Source: Priestia filamentosa (GTDB taxonomy: Bacteria; Bacillota; Bacilli; Bacillales; Bacillaceae_H). Taken from it: a stretch of DNA of 64,000 bases. The notes under the pieces were generated by a model, which was not told where the DNA came from, made no database searches, and saw only the letters and a list, made by a program, of their open reading frames with translations. Shown here one piece after another: positions 37,959 to 48,328 of this stretch. Position 1 is the first letter of the stretch; each line of letters starts with the position of its first letter. The stretch covers positions 434,001 through 498,000 of the forward strand of contig NZ_FXAJ01000001.1 of assembly GCF_900177535.1 (NCBI RefSeq), in the 5' to 3' direction. The position numbers and the translations under genes were made by a program.

Positions 37959-39380
37959 TTGTCAAAAGAGTACGATGTGGTCATTGTCGGAGGCGGAACA
38001 GGTGGATATGTAGCAGCCATTCGCGCGTCACAGCTTGGCTTATCAACGGCAATTGTAGAAAAAAATAAACTTGGAGGAACATGCCTTCATGCAGGGTGTA
38101 TTCCAAGCAAAGCGCTTTTAAAAAGTGCAGAAGTCTTTCAAACAGCTAAACATAGCGAAGATTATGGAATCCTTTCAACACAAGTGGAGCTTGACTTTTC
38201 AAAAGTTCAACAGCGAAAAGAACAAATTGTAGAAAAGCTTTATAGCGGTGTTCAATATTTGATGAATAAAGGAAAAATCGACGTATATGAAGGAACAGGA
38301 CGCATGCTTGGACCGTCCATCTTCTCACCAATGGCAGGTTCTATTTCAGTAGAATTTACAAACGGAGATGAAAACGAAGTACTCATTCCTAAAAACGTCA
38401 TCTTAGCAACGGGTTCAAGACCTAATACACTACCAAACCTTGAGGTGGACGGAGAAAAAGTGATTACGTCAGATGAGGCGCTGAAAATGGAGAACCTGCC
38501 AACATCCATCATTATTGTTGGAGGAGGCGTAATTGGAGTTGAATGGGCCTCAATGTTATGTGACTTCGGAGTTTCGGTCACAATTGTAGAATATAGCGAA
38601 CGTATTCTCCCAACAGAAGATGAGGATGTATCAAAAGAGATGCACCGTGCTTTAGTAAGCAGAGGGGTTGAAATTGTAACAGGAGCAGAAGTGCTACCAG
38701 AAACGCTTCAAAAAGAAGCTGAAGTTGTAATTGAAGCTCAAACAAGTAATGGGAAGCAAACGTTTAAAGGTGAAAAACTTCTTTTATCTGTTGGAAGAAA
38801 AGCAAATACAGAAGGAATAGGAATCGAAAATACAAGCATTGAACTTGATCGAGGTTTTATTATGACAAATGAATACTATCAAACGAAAGAATCACATATT
38901 TACGCGATTGGTGATGTTATCGGTGGTCTTCAGCTTGCACATGTTGCCTCACATGAAGGAATAAAAGCAGTTGAACATATCGCTGGACGAACGCCTATAC
39001 TGATGCGTTCGACAGATATCCCGAGATGTATATACAGTTCACCACAGGCTGCAAGCGTTGGTTTAACAGAAGAAGAAGCCATTGATAATGGGTTTCAGGT
39101 TAAAGTTGGCAAGTTTCCATTTCAAGCAGTCGGTAAAGCGCTGATCTCAGGAGAAGAATCAGGGTTTGCAAAGATCATTGCTGACAAGGAAACAGATGAC
39201 TTATTAGGTGTCCATCTTATTGGTCCAAATGTGACAGAGCTTATTTCAGAAGCAGGTTTAGCTAAAGTTCTTGATGCAACACCATGGGAAATGGCTCATG
39301 CGGTGCACCCGCATCCAAGTTTATCAGAAGTACTTGGTGAAGCAGCGCTTAGCGTTGATGGTAAAGCAATACACTTTTAA
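37959..39380 (+). CDS. lpdV: Dihydrolipoamide dehydrogenase, Bkd complex E3
   Basis: The 473-residue flavoprotein reoxidises lipoamide on the E2 subunit and passes electrons to NAD. The FAD loop VGGGTGGY is at 10-17 and the redox disulfide C42/C47 in GGTCLHAGCIPSK. The second NAD loop VGGGVIGVEWA lies near 186, and the catalytic HAVHPHPSLSE near 446. TTG 37959 is the start, with AGAAGGTGA upstream. It is dedicated to the Bkd complex by position, as in B. subtilis. Confidence 0.96.
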   Translation: MSKEYDVVIVGGGTGGYVAAIRASQLGLSTAIVEKNKLGGTCLHAGCIPSKALLKSAEVFQTAKHSEDYGILSTQVELDFSKVQQRKEQIVEKLYSGVQYLMNKGKIDVYEGTGRMLGPSIFSPMAGSISVEFTNGDENEVLIPKNVILATGSRPNTLPNLEVDGEKVITSDEALKMENLPTSIIIVGGGVIGVEWASMLCDFGVSVTIVEYSERILPTEDEDVSKEMHRALVSRGVEIVTGAEVLPETLQKEAEVVIEAQTSNGKQTFKGEKLLLSVGRKANTEGIGIENTSIELDRGFIMTNEYYQTKESHIYAIGDVIGGLQLAHVASHEGIKAVEHIAGRTPILMRSTDIPRCIYSSPQAASVGLTEEEAIDNGFQVKVGKFPFQAVGKALISGEESGFAKIIADKETDDLLGVHLIGPNVTELISEAGLAKVLDATPWEMAHAVHPHPSLSEVLGEAALSVDGKAIHF

Positions 39381-39398
39381 TTTAAAGGAGGCGGTTAT

Positions 39399-40391
39399 AT
39401 GGCAGAGAATCGCCATAAATCACTTGGCTTAACAGATGAAAATGTTTTAGAAATGTACAGAACAATGCTCTTATCAAGAAAAATCGATGAGCGCATGTGG
39501 CTATTAAATAGAGCGGGAAAAATTCCGTTTGTTATTTCATGTCAAGGACAGGAAGCAACGCAAATCGGAGCGGCGTATGCGCTCAATCGGGAAGAAGATT
39601 ACATCTTGCCGTATTATCGTGATTTAGGTGTTGTGCTTGCATTTGGAATGACAACTCGTGATTTAATGCTTGCAAGCTTTGCGAAAGGGGAAGATCCAAA
39701 CTCAGGGGGACGCCAGATGCCTGGTCACTTTGGCAGTAAAAAGCACCGTATTGTTACAGGTTCTTCTCCTGTAACAACTCAGGTTCCGCATGCAGTAGGA
39801 ATTGCGCTTGGAGCGAAGATGCAGGGGAAAAACTTCGTATCGTTTGTAACATTTGGAGAAGGTTCTTCAAATCAAGGAGACTTTCATGAAGGAGCGAACT
39901 TTGCAGGCGTTCATAAGTTACCTGTTATTTTAATGTGTGAAAATAATAAATACGCGATTTCTGTTCCAACAGATAAGCAATTAGGATGTGAAAAAGTATC
40001 TGATCGTGCGGCTGGATACGGAATGCCTGGTTATACAGTAGACGGGACAGATATTTTTGATGTTTATGAAGCAACGAAAAGAGCGGCTGATCGGGCACGA
40101 AGTGGGGAAGGACCAACACTAATTGAAGCTGTTTCACATCGTCTAACAGCTCACTCAAGTGATGATGATGATAAAAGCTATCGTGCAAAAGAAGAGCTTG
40201 AATCAGCAAAACAAGATGACCCAGTTGTTAAATTCGCAGCATATTTACGCGAAGAAGGATTGCTAACAGACGAAAAAGAAGAAAATCTGCTAAAAGAAAT
40301 CATGGATATTATAAATGATGCAACAGACTATGCTGAAAAAGCAGCATATGCTGACGGAGAGCATGCTTTGAAATACGTATACGGTGAGTAG
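39399..40391 (+). CDS. bkdAA: Branched-chain keto-acid dehydrogenase E1 alpha
   Basis: The 330-residue subunit binds thiamine diphosphate with E1 beta and decarboxylates branched-chain 2-oxo acids. The thiamine region FGEGSSNQGDFHEGANFA near 151-168 continues to ENNKYAIS, the usual GDG...N site in its Bacillus form. Motif SHRLTAHSSDDD near 246-257 is the phospho-loop-type region. AAAGGAGGCGG precedes ATG 39399. It lies 18 bases after lpdV. Confidence 0.95.
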   Translation: MAENRHKSLGLTDENVLEMYRTMLLSRKIDERMWLLNRAGKIPFVISCQGQEATQIGAAYALNREEDYILPYYRDLGVVLAFGMTTRDLMLASFAKGEDPNSGGRQMPGHFGSKKHRIVTGSSPVTTQVPHAVGIALGAKMQGKNFVSFVTFGEGSSNQGDFHEGANFAGVHKLPVILMCENNKYAISVPTDKQLGCEKVSDRAAGYGMPGYTVDGTDIFDVYEATKRAADRARSGEGPTLIEAVSHRLTAHSSDDDDKSYRAKEELESAKQDDPVVKFAAYLREEGLLTDEKEENLLKEIMDIINDATDYAEKAAYADGEHALKYVYGE

Positions 40392-40404
40392 AGGAGGAAG
40401 AAAA

Positions 40405-41388
40405 ATGCCGGTAATTTCTTATATTGAAGCTATTACAGCCGCAATGAGAGAAGAGATGGAAAGAGATGAAAAAGTATTTTTATTAGGAGAAGATGTAGGT
40501 GTAAAAGGAGGCGTATTTAAAGCTTCACAAGGTCTTTATGAAAAATTTGGAGAAGCTCGCGTACTGGATACACCACTTGCCGAATCTGCTATTGCGGGTG
40601 TCGGAATAGGGGCTGCAATGTATGGAATGCGTCCAATTGCTGAAATGCAGTTTGCAGATTTTATTATGCCTGCTGTAAACCAAATTATCTCAGAAGCAGC
40701 GAAAATTCGTTATCGCTCCAACAATGATTGGAATTGTCCGATTACAATTCGTGCTCCTTATGGGGGCGGTGTTCACGGTGCCCTTTACCACTCTCAATCT
40801 GTTGAAGCAGTTTTCGCTAATCAGCCTGGTCTTAAGATTGTCATGCCTTCAACACCGTATGATGTGAAAGGGATGCTAAAAGCTGCTATTAGAGATGACG
40901 ATCCTGTTCTGTTTTTAGAGCATAAGCGTGCATATCGCTTAATTAAAGGAGAAGTTCCAGAAGAAGAGTACGTTGTGCCACTTGATAAAGCAGACGTTAA
41001 GCGTGAAGGAGAAGATATCACAGTCATTACATATGGCCTTTGTGTTCATTTCGCCCTTCAAGCAGCAGAAAAGCTGGCAGCAGACGGTATTTCTGTTCAT
41101 GTTTTGGATTTAAGAACGGTTTATCCATTAGATAAAGAAGCAATTATTGAAGCCGCTTCTAAAACAGGAAAAGTGTTGCTTGTAACAGAGGATAATCTAG
41201 AAGGAAGCATTATTGGAGAAGTATCGGCTATCATTGCAGAAAATTGTTTGTTTGATCTTGATGCACCAATTAAACGTTTAGCAGGACCAGATGTTCCGGC
41301 AATGCCGTATGCTCCAACGATGGAAAAATTCTTTATGATGAATCCAGATAAAATTGAAAAAGCAATGCGTGAGCTTGCAGAGTTTTAA
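40405..41388 (+). CDS. bkdAB: Branched-chain keto-acid dehydrogenase E1 beta
   Basis: The 327-residue subunit completes the E1 active site. The start MPVISYIEAIT and the motif GEDVGVKGGVFKAS near 28-41 are typical. The C-terminal transketolase domain contains TEDNLEGSIIGE near 258-269. ATG 40405 follows GAGGAGGAAG; the GTG seven codons upstream overlaps bkdAA and is not needed. Together with BkdAA it supplies acyl groups to BkdB for branched fatty-acid primers and for energy metabolism. Confidence 0.96.
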   Translation: MPVISYIEAITAAMREEMERDEKVFLLGEDVGVKGGVFKASQGLYEKFGEARVLDTPLAESAIAGVGIGAAMYGMRPIAEMQFADFIMPAVNQIISEAAKIRYRSNNDWNCPITIRAPYGGGVHGALYHSQSVEAVFANQPGLKIVMPSTPYDVKGMLKAAIRDDDPVLFLEHKRAYRLIKGEVPEEEYVVPLDKADVKREGEDITVITYGLCVHFALQAAEKLAADGISVHVLDLRTVYPLDKEAIIEAASKTGKVLLVTEDNLEGSIIGEVSAIIAENCLFDLDAPIKRLAGPDVPAMPYAPTMEKFFMMNPDKIEKAMRELAEF

Positions 41389-41402
41389 AAGGAGGGAAAA
41401 GA

Positions 41403-42662
41403 ATGGCGATCGAAAAAATGACGATGCCACAGCTCGGTGAAAGCGTCACAGAAGGAACTATTTCATCGTGGCTTATTTCTGTCGGTGACACAGTTCAAAA
41501 ATACGATCCTATTGCAGAAGTAACAACAGATAAAGTAACAGCAGAAGTTCCCTCAAGCTTTGAAGGGAAAATTACAGAAATTGTTGCAAAAGAAGGGGAA
41601 ACAATTCCTGTTGGCGAAACTATTTGTTATATCGAAGTAGAAGGATCCTCAGCTGAGAATAAAGAAGAGACAACTGAGAAACCAAGGGAAAAAGAAAGCG
41701 AAAAACCAAAAGACGATAGTGCAAAAACGCGCTACTCACCAGCAGTTCTTCGCCTTTCACAAGAACATAATATTGATTTAACAAAGGTTGTAGGGACAGG
41801 CGCTGGTGGCCGTATTACACGTAAAGATATAACAAAAATCATTAATAGCGGCGGTGTCAAATCGGAGACTTCCGTACCTGATACAAAGCCAAAACAAGAA
41901 TCAAACGTCGAGAAAACACCTGATTCACCTAAAATAACAGAAAGCACACCTGTTTCTGTTAGCAATGGAGACAAGGAAATTCCGCTTACTTCTGTTCGTA
42001 AAGCTATCGCTTCTAATATGGTTCGCAGCAAACACGAAGCACCTCATGCTTGGACAATGGTTGAAGTTGATGCAACAAACCTTGTTAATTATCGTGAGAG
42101 CGTAAAAGCTTCCTTCCGTGAAAAAGAAGGTATCAATTTAACGTTCTTTGCTTTCTTCGTAAAAGCCGTTGCGCAAGCTCTTAAAGAATTCCCAGAAGTG
42201 AATTCAATGTGGGCAGGAGATAAGATTGTCCAAAAAAGAGATGTTAACATTTCAATTGCTGTAGCAACAGATGATGCCTTATATGTCCCAGTCATTAAAC
42301 ATGCTGATGAAAAAACAATTAAAGGCATTGCACGGGAAATTAGTGAGTTAGCAGCTAAGACGCGTAGCGGAAAGCTCACTTCAGACGATATGGCAGGTGG
42401 GACATTTACAGTGAACAATACAGGTTCATTTGGTTCTGTTCAGTCTATGGGAATTATTAATTACCCACAAGCAGCTATTTTACAAGTTGAAACAATTGTT
42501 AAGCGTCCAGTTGTAATCAATAATATGATTGCAATTCGCGATATGGTAAACATTTGCTTATCGTTAGATCATCGTGTCTTAGACGGTCTTGTTTGCGGAA
42601 GATTTCTAGCGCGGATTAAAGAAATTATTGAAAACATTTCATCCGAGACAGCTCTTTACTAA
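41403..42662 (+). CDS. bkdB: Dihydrolipoyl acyltransferase, Bkd complex E2
   Basis: The 419-residue core subunit has one lipoyl domain with lipoyl-lysine K44 in TTDKVTAE. A flexible linker follows, then a peripheral subunit-binding domain (about 110-148, RYSPAVLRLS...GRITRKD), a second linker and a catalytic domain (about 190-419). The catalytic histidine is near 390 in DHRVLDG. It transfers branched acyl groups to CoA. It is the last gene of the bkd operon and is followed by a strong terminator. Confidence 0.96.
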   Translation: MAIEKMTMPQLGESVTEGTISSWLISVGDTVQKYDPIAEVTTDKVTAEVPSSFEGKITEIVAKEGETIPVGETICYIEVEGSSAENKEETTEKPREKESEKPKDDSAKTRYSPAVLRLSQEHNIDLTKVVGTGAGGRITRKDITKIINSGGVKSETSVPDTKPKQESNVEKTPDSPKITESTPVSVSNGDKEIPLTSVRKAIASNMVRSKHEAPHAWTMVEVDATNLVNYRESVKASFREKEGINLTFFAFFVKAVAQALKEFPEVNSMWAGDKIVQKRDVNISIAVATDDALYVPVIKHADEKTIKGIAREISELAAKTRSGKLTSDDMAGGTFTVNNTGSFGSVQSMGIINYPQAAILQVETIVKRPVVINNMIAIRDMVNICLSLDHRVLDGLVCGRFLARIKEIIENISSETALY

Positions 42663-42675
42663 AAGTTCTCAAAAC

Positions 42676-42707
42676 AAGAAAGATAGCTTATATAAGCTAT
42701 CTTTCTT
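42676..42707 (+). terminator. Intrinsic terminator of the bkd operon
   Basis: AAGAAAGATAGCTTA and its perfect complement form a 15-bp stem around a TA centre. It is rich in T on the 3' side. Confidence 0.85.
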
Positions 42708-42739
42708 TATCATAGAGAATAAAGAAGGAGGAAAATGTG

Positions 42740-44425
42740 ATGAAGCAGAATGAAAGCGTTTTAGAGAGTGATTGGCTTTCACTAGCTAAAAAAACATTGA
42801 AAGACAGGGAATGGGAGTCTATTTGTTCACAGACCCTTGATTCAATCAAAATTGAACCCCTTTACTGGAAGGGAGCGGCTCCATCCCTTTTTACAAGAAC
42901 ACATCGTTCTAGTCCGTATAGTGAACAGCCATGGAGGATTGCACTCATACCAGAAGACTTTTCGTCTTATCAACGTGACGAAGAGGAAGCTCGTTTTCTT
43001 TACTTACATGAAAACATTGACGCATCGCCATATCTAGAAAATATAATAAAAAAAGATTCTTATTTTTTTATTAAGCAACCTTCTTTAAATTTAGTTCCTT
43101 TTCTTCAAAAATACGCTTCCCTACAAATGAAAGGCGTCATTGGGAGCGACCCGCTTGGTGAATATTATGCTTCATCTTCTTTTTTATTAGAGAAAGCTTA
43201 TGACGAGCTTTTGCCTCTTTTTTATATTGATAAAGAAGAAAGCAGGAAACTGCTTATTGTAGATGCCTCTACATATGAACAAGATGGAGCGACCGCTACT
43301 CAGCAGCTTGCAAGTGCTATTGCTGTTGCAAGTGATTATATAGATGCTTTTGCAAAACGCGGAATATCGCCTGAAAAAACCGCACAAAAAATAGCATTCA
43401 CTTTTTCTATAAGTAACGAATTTTTTCAAGAAATAGCAAAAATCAGGGCATTTCGAGCGCTTTGGATTCATCTTCTAGAATGTTTTCACATTCCTAATCC
43501 AACTTCTATCTTTCCACATATTCATGCTAAAACATCTTCTCGTAATAAAACAGCCTACATGACTTATGCAAACTTACTTCGTACAACAACAGAATCTCTT
43601 TCAGCTCTATTAGGAGGAGTTGATAGTTTATATATTGAGCCTTATGAGCAAAATTCATCTCTTGGGGTTCGGATGGCTCTTAACCTTCATCACATTCTTT
43701 ATTATGAAACAGGAATTTCCTATGTATTAGACGGAGGTGGGGGGTCCTATTATCTTGAAAGTTTAACAACAGAGTTTGCCGAAAAAGCTTGGATTCATTT
43801 TCAAACGATCGAAAAAGATGGAGGAATGGCTAATACGTTAAAAAAAGGAATATGGCAGCGAGAAATAGCGATTATACATGAAAAAGAACAAAGGGAAATT
43901 CAAAAGGGAAATATTTCAATTGTTGGAACAACAGATTATATAAATGGAACGGAAAATCCACCTCTCTTTATTTCAAACGAAAACAGAAGAGCATTTCCTT
44001 ATGAAAAACTAAGAAGCAGCATATTAGCTACCTTACCACCTTCTAAACGAAACATTACATTATTACTTCTTCATAAAGAACAGGAAGAAATCGCATTTTT
44101 TTCTAGAATATTTACATCTGTTGGATTTATGGTGCAGGAAAGTGCCATGTTATCGACAGTAGAAGATTTAAAAAGCTTTTTAAAAGAAGATTTTTCACCT
44201 TTCTATATTTTATGCGGCAAAAATGAACTGTATCAACAGTTCGATCTTCCTTCTCTATTTCGGTTTGATAAACGAATTGTTTTTGCGTTGGATGAATCGC
44301 CTCGAAAATCCAGTATCTTTTTATGTAAAGAAGAGGATATTTTATCAAAGCTTGCTTTGTTTATAGAAACGTTGAAAGGAGACGAAGCATGTACAAAAGA
44401 CCTTCCTTCAAAAAACCGTTCTTAA
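42740..44425 (+). CDS. mutA: Methylmalonyl-CoA mutase small (beta) subunit
   Basis: The 561-residue subunit resembles MutB in the mutase barrel but lacks the DxHxxG cobalamin motif in its C-terminal part. It is therefore a structural, non-catalytic partner, as in other heterodimeric mutases. The region [15 protein letters not shown] near 293-307 corresponds to the [10 protein letters not shown] region of the large subunit. ATG 42740 lies 8 bases after GGAGG. It overlaps mutB by 37 bases in another frame, so the two subunits are translationally linked. It is more diverged than MutB, which is usual. Confidence 0.93.
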   Translation: MKQNESVLESDWLSLAKKTLKDREWESICSQTLDSIKIEPLYWKGAAPSLFTRTHRSSPYSEQPWRIALIPEDFSSYQRDEEEARFLYLHENIDASPYLENIIKKDSYFFIKQPSLNLVPFLQKYASLQMKGVIGSDPLGEYYASSSFLLEKAYDELLPLFYIDKEESRKLLIVDASTYEQDGATATQQLASAIAVASDYIDAFAKRGISPEKTAQKIAFTFSISNEFFQEIAKIRAFRALWIHLLECFHIPNPTSIFPHIHAKTSSRNKTAYMTYANLLRTTTESLSALLGGVDSLYIEPYEQNSSLGVRMALNLHHILYYETGISYVLDGGGGSYYLESLTTEFAEKAWIHFQTIEKDGGMANTLKKGIWQREIAIIHEKEQREIQKGNISIVGTTDYINGTENPPLFISNENRRAFPYEKLRSSILATLPPSKRNITLLLLHKEQEEIAFFSRIFTSVGFMVQESAMLSTVEDLKSFLKEDFSPFYILCGKNELYQQFDLPSLFRFDKRIVFALDESPRKSSIFLCKEEDILSKLALFIETLKGDEACTKDLPSKNRS

Positions 44426-46518
44426 TACATGAAGAGAAGATTTTACCCGCACCTCTTAAAACAAGAAAAACAGTAGAAAACATTGATATTTACAACATGT
44501 ATACCGAAGAGAACTTTGAACATCTTCATACAGCGCCAGGAGTTTCTCCATATGTGAGAGGTCCATATCCTACAATGTATACAACAAAGCCTTGGACAAT
44601 AAGACAGTATGCAGGTTATTCCACAGCTGAGGAAAGCAACGCCTTCTACAAGCGAAACCTTGCAGGGGGACAAAAGGGGCTTAGCATTGCTTTTGATCTT
44701 GCAACACATCGAGGATATGATTCTGATCATCCACGTGTTGAAAGTGATGTTGGCAAAGCAGGGGTTGCGGTTGATTCCATTTTGGATATGAAAATCTTAT
44801 TTGACGGTATTCCTCTTGATAAGATGTCTGTGTCGATGACAATGAACGGTGCAGTGCTTCCTGTTATGGCTTTTTATATTGTGGCTGCTGAGGAAGCAGG
44901 AGTTGAGCGTGCGAAGCTTTCAGGCACAATTCAAAACGATATTTTAAAAGAGTATATGGTTCGCAATACCTATATTTATCCTCCAACGATGTCAATGAAA
45001 ATTATTGCAGATATTTTCTCCTACACATCTAAACATATGCCAAAGTTTAATAGCATTAGCATCTCAGGATATCATATGCAAGAAGCAGGAGCACCAGCAG
45101 ACGTGGAGCTCGCTTACACGCTAGCAAATGGTTTAGAGTACGTTAAAACAGGAATAGAAGCTGGTATTGATATTGACTCTTTCGCTCCAAGATTGTCTTT
45201 TTTCTGGGGAATTGGCATGAATTATTTTATGGAGATAGCTAAGATGAGAGCCGCGCGTTTTCTATGGACGGAGCTGATTGGGCCGTTTTCGCCGAAAAAT
45301 CCAAAATCACTTATGCTTCGGACACATTCACAAACATCTGGCTGGAGTTTAACAGCACAAGATCCGTTTAACAATGTAGCAAGAACGTGTCTTGAAGCTC
45401 TTTCTGCGGTTTTGGGTGGCACACAATCTCTTCACACAAATGCGCTTGATGAAGCAATCGCGCTTCCAACGGATTTTTCAGCCGAGATTGCTCGAACAAC
45501 TCAGCTTTATCTCCGAGAAGAGACAGGAATTACAAATGTGATTGATCCATGGGGCGGTTCTTACTATGTTGAAAAATTAACAAATGAGCTTATTATGCGC
45601 GCGAGAGAGCATCTAAAAGAAATGAATGAACTTGGCGGAATGTTAAAAGCTATTGAAGCAGGATGGCCTAAGCTGAAAATTGAAGAAGGAGCTGCAAGAC
45701 GTCAAGCTCAAATTGATTCAGGCGAAGAAGTAATTGTCGGTGTTAATAAGTATAAAAATGAAAACGAAGATCCACTTGAAATTTTAAAAATTGACAACAC
45801 AAAAGTAAGAGAAAAGCAGATGGCTAGGCTACAAACATTAAGAAGAGAACGGAATGAAGAACGAGTAAACGAAACGCTCTCTCTTTTAACAAATGCAGCT
45901 GAAACAGGAAAGGGAAATTTACTAGAGCTTGCTGTTGAGGCTGCTAGAGCTCGGGCAACGCTCGGTGAAATTTCGTACGCTATTGAAAAAATGAGTGGCC
46001 GTTTTCAAGCTGTAACAAAGTCAGTCAGCGGTGTTTATAGCCACTCATTTTCAGAGAAAGAGAAGATTGCAAATGTTCGTAAGCAAACTTCTCTATTTTA
46101 TGAAGAAGAAGGAAGAAGACCGCGCATTTTAATCGCGAAAATGGGGCAAGACGGGCATGACAGAGGAGCAAAAGTCATTGGCAGTGCTTTTGCAGATTTA
46201 GGATTTGATGTTGACATTGGTCCTCTTTTTCAAACTCCTGAAGAGACAGCTTGTCAAGCAATTGAAAATGACGTTCATGTTATCGGAATGAGCTCGCTTG
46301 CAGCAGGACATACAACATTACTTCCAAAATTAATGAGCGAGTTAAAAGCACAAGGACGGGAAGATATTGTTGTTATTGTAGGTGGAGTGATTCCAAAGGA
46401 AGATTACGCTTTTTTATATAAAGAAGGAGCAGCGGCTATTTTTGGGCCTGGAACCGTTATTCCAGAAGCTGCTGAGAACGTATTAAAAGAGATTATAAAA
46501 AGAATTGAGGGGGAGTAG
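44389..46518 (+). CDS. mutB: Methylmalonyl-CoA mutase large (alpha) subunit
   Basis: The 709-residue cobalamin enzyme converts (R)-methylmalonyl-CoA to succinyl-CoA. The N-terminal barrel has the typical [20 protein letters not shown] near 63-82 and [15 protein letters not shown]. The C-terminal cobalamin-binding domain has DxHxxG with D588 and the axial histidine H590, then SLAAGHTTL near 643. It works with MutA and the chaperone MeaB. GAAAGGAG lies upstream of ATG 44389, inside mutA. No other B12 genes lie in the window. Confidence 0.97.
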   Translation: MYKRPSFKKPFLIHEEKILPAPLKTRKTVENIDIYNMYTEENFEHLHTAPGVSPYVRGPYPTMYTTKPWTIRQYAGYSTAEESNAFYKRNLAGGQKGLSIAFDLATHRGYDSDHPRVESDVGKAGVAVDSILDMKILFDGIPLDKMSVSMTMNGAVLPVMAFYIVAAEEAGVERAKLSGTIQNDILKEYMVRNTYIYPPTMSMKIIADIFSYTSKHMPKFNSISISGYHMQEAGAPADVELAYTLANGLEYVKTGIEAGIDIDSFAPRLSFFWGIGMNYFMEIAKMRAARFLWTELIGPFSPKNPKSLMLRTHSQTSGWSLTAQDPFNNVARTCLEALSAVLGGTQSLHTNALDEAIALPTDFSAEIARTTQLYLREETGITNVIDPWGGSYYVEKLTNELIMRAREHLKEMNELGGMLKAIEAGWPKLKIEEGAARRQAQIDSGEEVIVGVNKYKNENEDPLEILKIDNTKVREKQMARLQTLRRERNEERVNETLSLLTNAAETGKGNLLELAVEAARARATLGEISYAIEKMSGRFQAVTKSVSGVYSHSFSEKEKIANVRKQTSLFYEEEGRRPRILIAKMGQDGHDRGAKVIGSAFADLGFDVDIGPLFQTPEETACQAIENDVHVIGMSSLAAGHTTLLPKLMSELKAQGREDIVVIVGGVIPKEDYAFLYKEGAAAIFGPGTVIPEAAENVLKEIIKRIEGE

Positions 46519-47526
46519 GTGAGGAAGAAAACGGTTAGTGAATATATAGAAGGAATTAAAAATGGCAATCGCGCTCTCTTAGCTCAAACCATTACGCTTA
46601 TAGAAAGTAATGCAGCAAAACATAGAAAAAAGGCCGAAGCTATTCTAAAAGCTATTCACCACCTTTCTGGAAACTCAATTAGAATTGGGGTAAGCGGCGT
46701 TCCTGGGGCAGGAAAAAGTACGTTTATTGAAACGCTTGGAACATATCTTTGTAACAATGGATATCATGTTGCGGTATTGGCAGTTGACCCGAGCAGCACT
46801 GTTTCAGGAGGAAGTATTTTAGGAGATAAAACAAGAATGAGTGAATTAGCAAGAAACAAGAGAGCGTTTATTAGACCTTCTCCATCTGGTGGAAAGCTTG
46901 GTGGCGTTCACTATAAAACGAGAGAAAGCATCCTTTTATGTGAAGCAGCAGGATATGACGTTATTTTTGTTGAAACAGTAGGAGTTGGGCAAGGCGAGAC
47001 AGAGGTTCGAGAGCTTGTTGACTTTTTTATTCTGCTTGTTTTAACAGGAGGCGGAGACGAGCTTCAACAGATGAAACGAGGAATTTTAGAGCTTGCAGAT
47101 CTTCTATGTGTTCATAAAGCGGATGGGAACAATAAACAACAAGCGCTCCTCACTCAAAAAGAGTATGAGCTTTCTCTTCATTTATTGCATAGCAATCAAG
47201 ACGGATGGGAGCCTAAAGCTGTTTCGTGCTCTTCATTAGATAATGAAGGAATAGAAGAAATATGGGATATCATTTGTGAGTTTAAAACATACATGAAAGA
47301 AAGACACCTTTTTTATGAAAATAGAATGAAGCAGTCAAATGCTTGGTTAGAAAGTCTTGTGAGAGAGTATTTATGGAATTCTTTTTATGAAAATGAAGAA
47401 GTGAAAAAATATTTTTATGATATTAAAACAAGAACAGAGCATGGAAGCTTAACCGCACTAGAGGGAGCATATGAGCTTATTCACCTTTATGAAAAAAGGG
47501 CCGCTAAAAATGAACGCTGTGACTAA
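46519..47526 (+). CDS. meaB: Methylmalonyl-CoA mutase chaperone GTPase MeaB
   Basis: The 335-residue G3E-family GTPase protects and repairs methylmalonyl-CoA mutase by controlling cofactor loading. The P-loop GVPGAGKST is at 60-68, and ETVGVGQGETEV near 154-165 is the switch region. The base-recognition motif, normally NKxD, reads HKAD at 199-202. The start is GTG 46519, one base after the mutB stop, with GGGGGAG inside mutB. It ends the mutAB-meaB run. Similarity to ArgK/MMAA proteins is clear. Confidence 0.94.
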   Translation: MRKKTVSEYIEGIKNGNRALLAQTITLIESNAAKHRKKAEAILKAIHHLSGNSIRIGVSGVPGAGKSTFIETLGTYLCNNGYHVAVLAVDPSSTVSGGSILGDKTRMSELARNKRAFIRPSPSGGKLGGVHYKTRESILLCEAAGYDVIFVETVGVGQGETEVRELVDFFILLVLTGGGDELQQMKRGILELADLLCVHKADGNNKQQALLTQKEYELSLHLLHSNQDGWEPKAVSCSSLDNEGIEEIWDIICEFKTYMKERHLFYENRMKQSNAWLESLVREYLWNSFYENEEVKKYFYDIKTRTEHGSLTALEGAYELIHLYEKRAAKNERCD

Positions 47527-47536
47527 TCCATTCTCA

Positions 47537-47565
47537 TTGTGTTCTTTTATAAAAGTTGCTAAGAT
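47537..47565 (+). promoter_or_regulatory. Candidate brxB promoter
   Basis: TTGTGT and TAAGAT are separated by 17 bases, about 65 bases before brxB. Both hexamers are partial sigma-A matches. Confidence 0.45.
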
Positions 47566-47627
47566 AAAGAGAAAAGACTCGTTTAAAGTGTTAGAGAAAA
47601 ACGGTCAATAAGGAGGAACAGCACACA

Positions 47628-48065
47628 ATGGATTTGAATTTCAATTTATTTATGAATGATGTTGTCAGACAAGCACGTCAAGAGGCAGTAGCCGCAGGAT
47701 ATGCTGAGCTTACAACGCCAGAAGACGTCGAAGATACATTTGCTCAATCAGGAACAACTCTTGTTCTTGTGAATTCTGTTTGTGGGTGTGCAGGCGGCAT
47801 TGCTCGTCCAGCAGCAGCTCACTCTGTTCACTATGACAAACGGCCAACACGTCTTGTTACGGTTTTTGCTGGTCAAGATAAGGAAGCAACAGCACGTGCT
47901 CGTGAGTATTTTACAGACTATCCGCCATCATCTCCATCATTTGCTCTTTTAAAAGACGGAAAACTTGTTTCAATGGTTGAAAGACACGAAATTGAAGGTC
48001 ATGAACCAATGCAAGTTGTGATGAAGCTGCAAGAAGCATTTGAAAAACACTGTGAAGAAGTATAA
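47628..48065 (+). CDS. brxB: Bacilliredoxin BrxB
   Basis: The 145-residue thioredoxin-like protein carries the CGC redox motif at 52-54 in NSVCGCAGG. Bacilliredoxins remove bacillithiol from mixed disulfides on proteins after oxidative stress. The sequence matches the YphP/YqiW (BrxA/BrxB) family along its length, and its location after the bkd region matches yqiW. AAGGAGGA lies upstream of ATG 47628. It is a single-gene unit between a candidate promoter and a terminator. Confidence 0.93.
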   Translation: MDLNFNLFMNDVVRQARQEAVAAGYAELTTPEDVEDTFAQSGTTLVLVNSVCGCAGGIARPAAAHSVHYDKRPTRLVTVFAGQDKEATARAREYFTDYPPSSPSFALLKDGKLVSMVERHEIEGHEPMQVVMKLQEAFEKHCEEV

Positions 48066-48075
48066 ATAGTTTTGT

Positions 48076-48109
48076 AGAAGAACGATGATTATCGTTCTTC
48101 TTTTTTTTT
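48076..48109 (+). terminator. Intrinsic terminator after brxB
   Basis: AGAAGAACGAT and its complement form an 11-bp stem around GATT, followed by a long T tract. Confidence 0.93.
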
Positions 48110-48223
48110 GCATAAAATTACTACTTTTATAAGTGTGCTTCTTAAATATCTAATATACAAGGGTGTTAATTGGTTGTTATATGAGGGAAACTATGAAAAA
48201 ACAAATTTATATTTAAAAAATAT

Positions 48224-48241
48224 ATTGCATAATTATAAACT
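48224..48241. promoter_or_regulatory. ARG-box-like site 1 for AhrC
   Basis: The 18-base site beginning ATTGCATAATTATAAACT fits the Bacillus ARG-box pattern TnTGnATwwwwATnCAnA with three mismatches. It covers the artP -35. The surrounding AT-richness makes chance matches possible. Confidence 0.45.
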
Positions 48242-48252
48242 TCCGTTATAAT
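48225..48252 (+). promoter_or_regulatory. artPQM promoter
   Basis: TTGCAT and TATAAT are separated by 16 bases. The -10 is perfect. The -35 lies inside an ARG-box-like sequence, so AhrC could compete with polymerase. Confidence 0.6.
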
Positions 48253-48290
48253 ACAAAATATATAGTAGAATAATAAAAGTTATCAAATCA

Positions 48291-48308
48291 TATGATTAAT
48301 TATTTATA
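48291..48308. promoter_or_regulatory. ARG-box-like site 2 in the artP leader
   Basis: TATGATTAATTATTTATA fits the ARG-box pattern with two mismatches. It lies between the start site and the artP ribosome site, the same two-site arrangement seen at AhrC-controlled genes. Confidence 0.45.
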
Positions 48309-48328
48309 TTTTAGGGGGATTTATCGTG

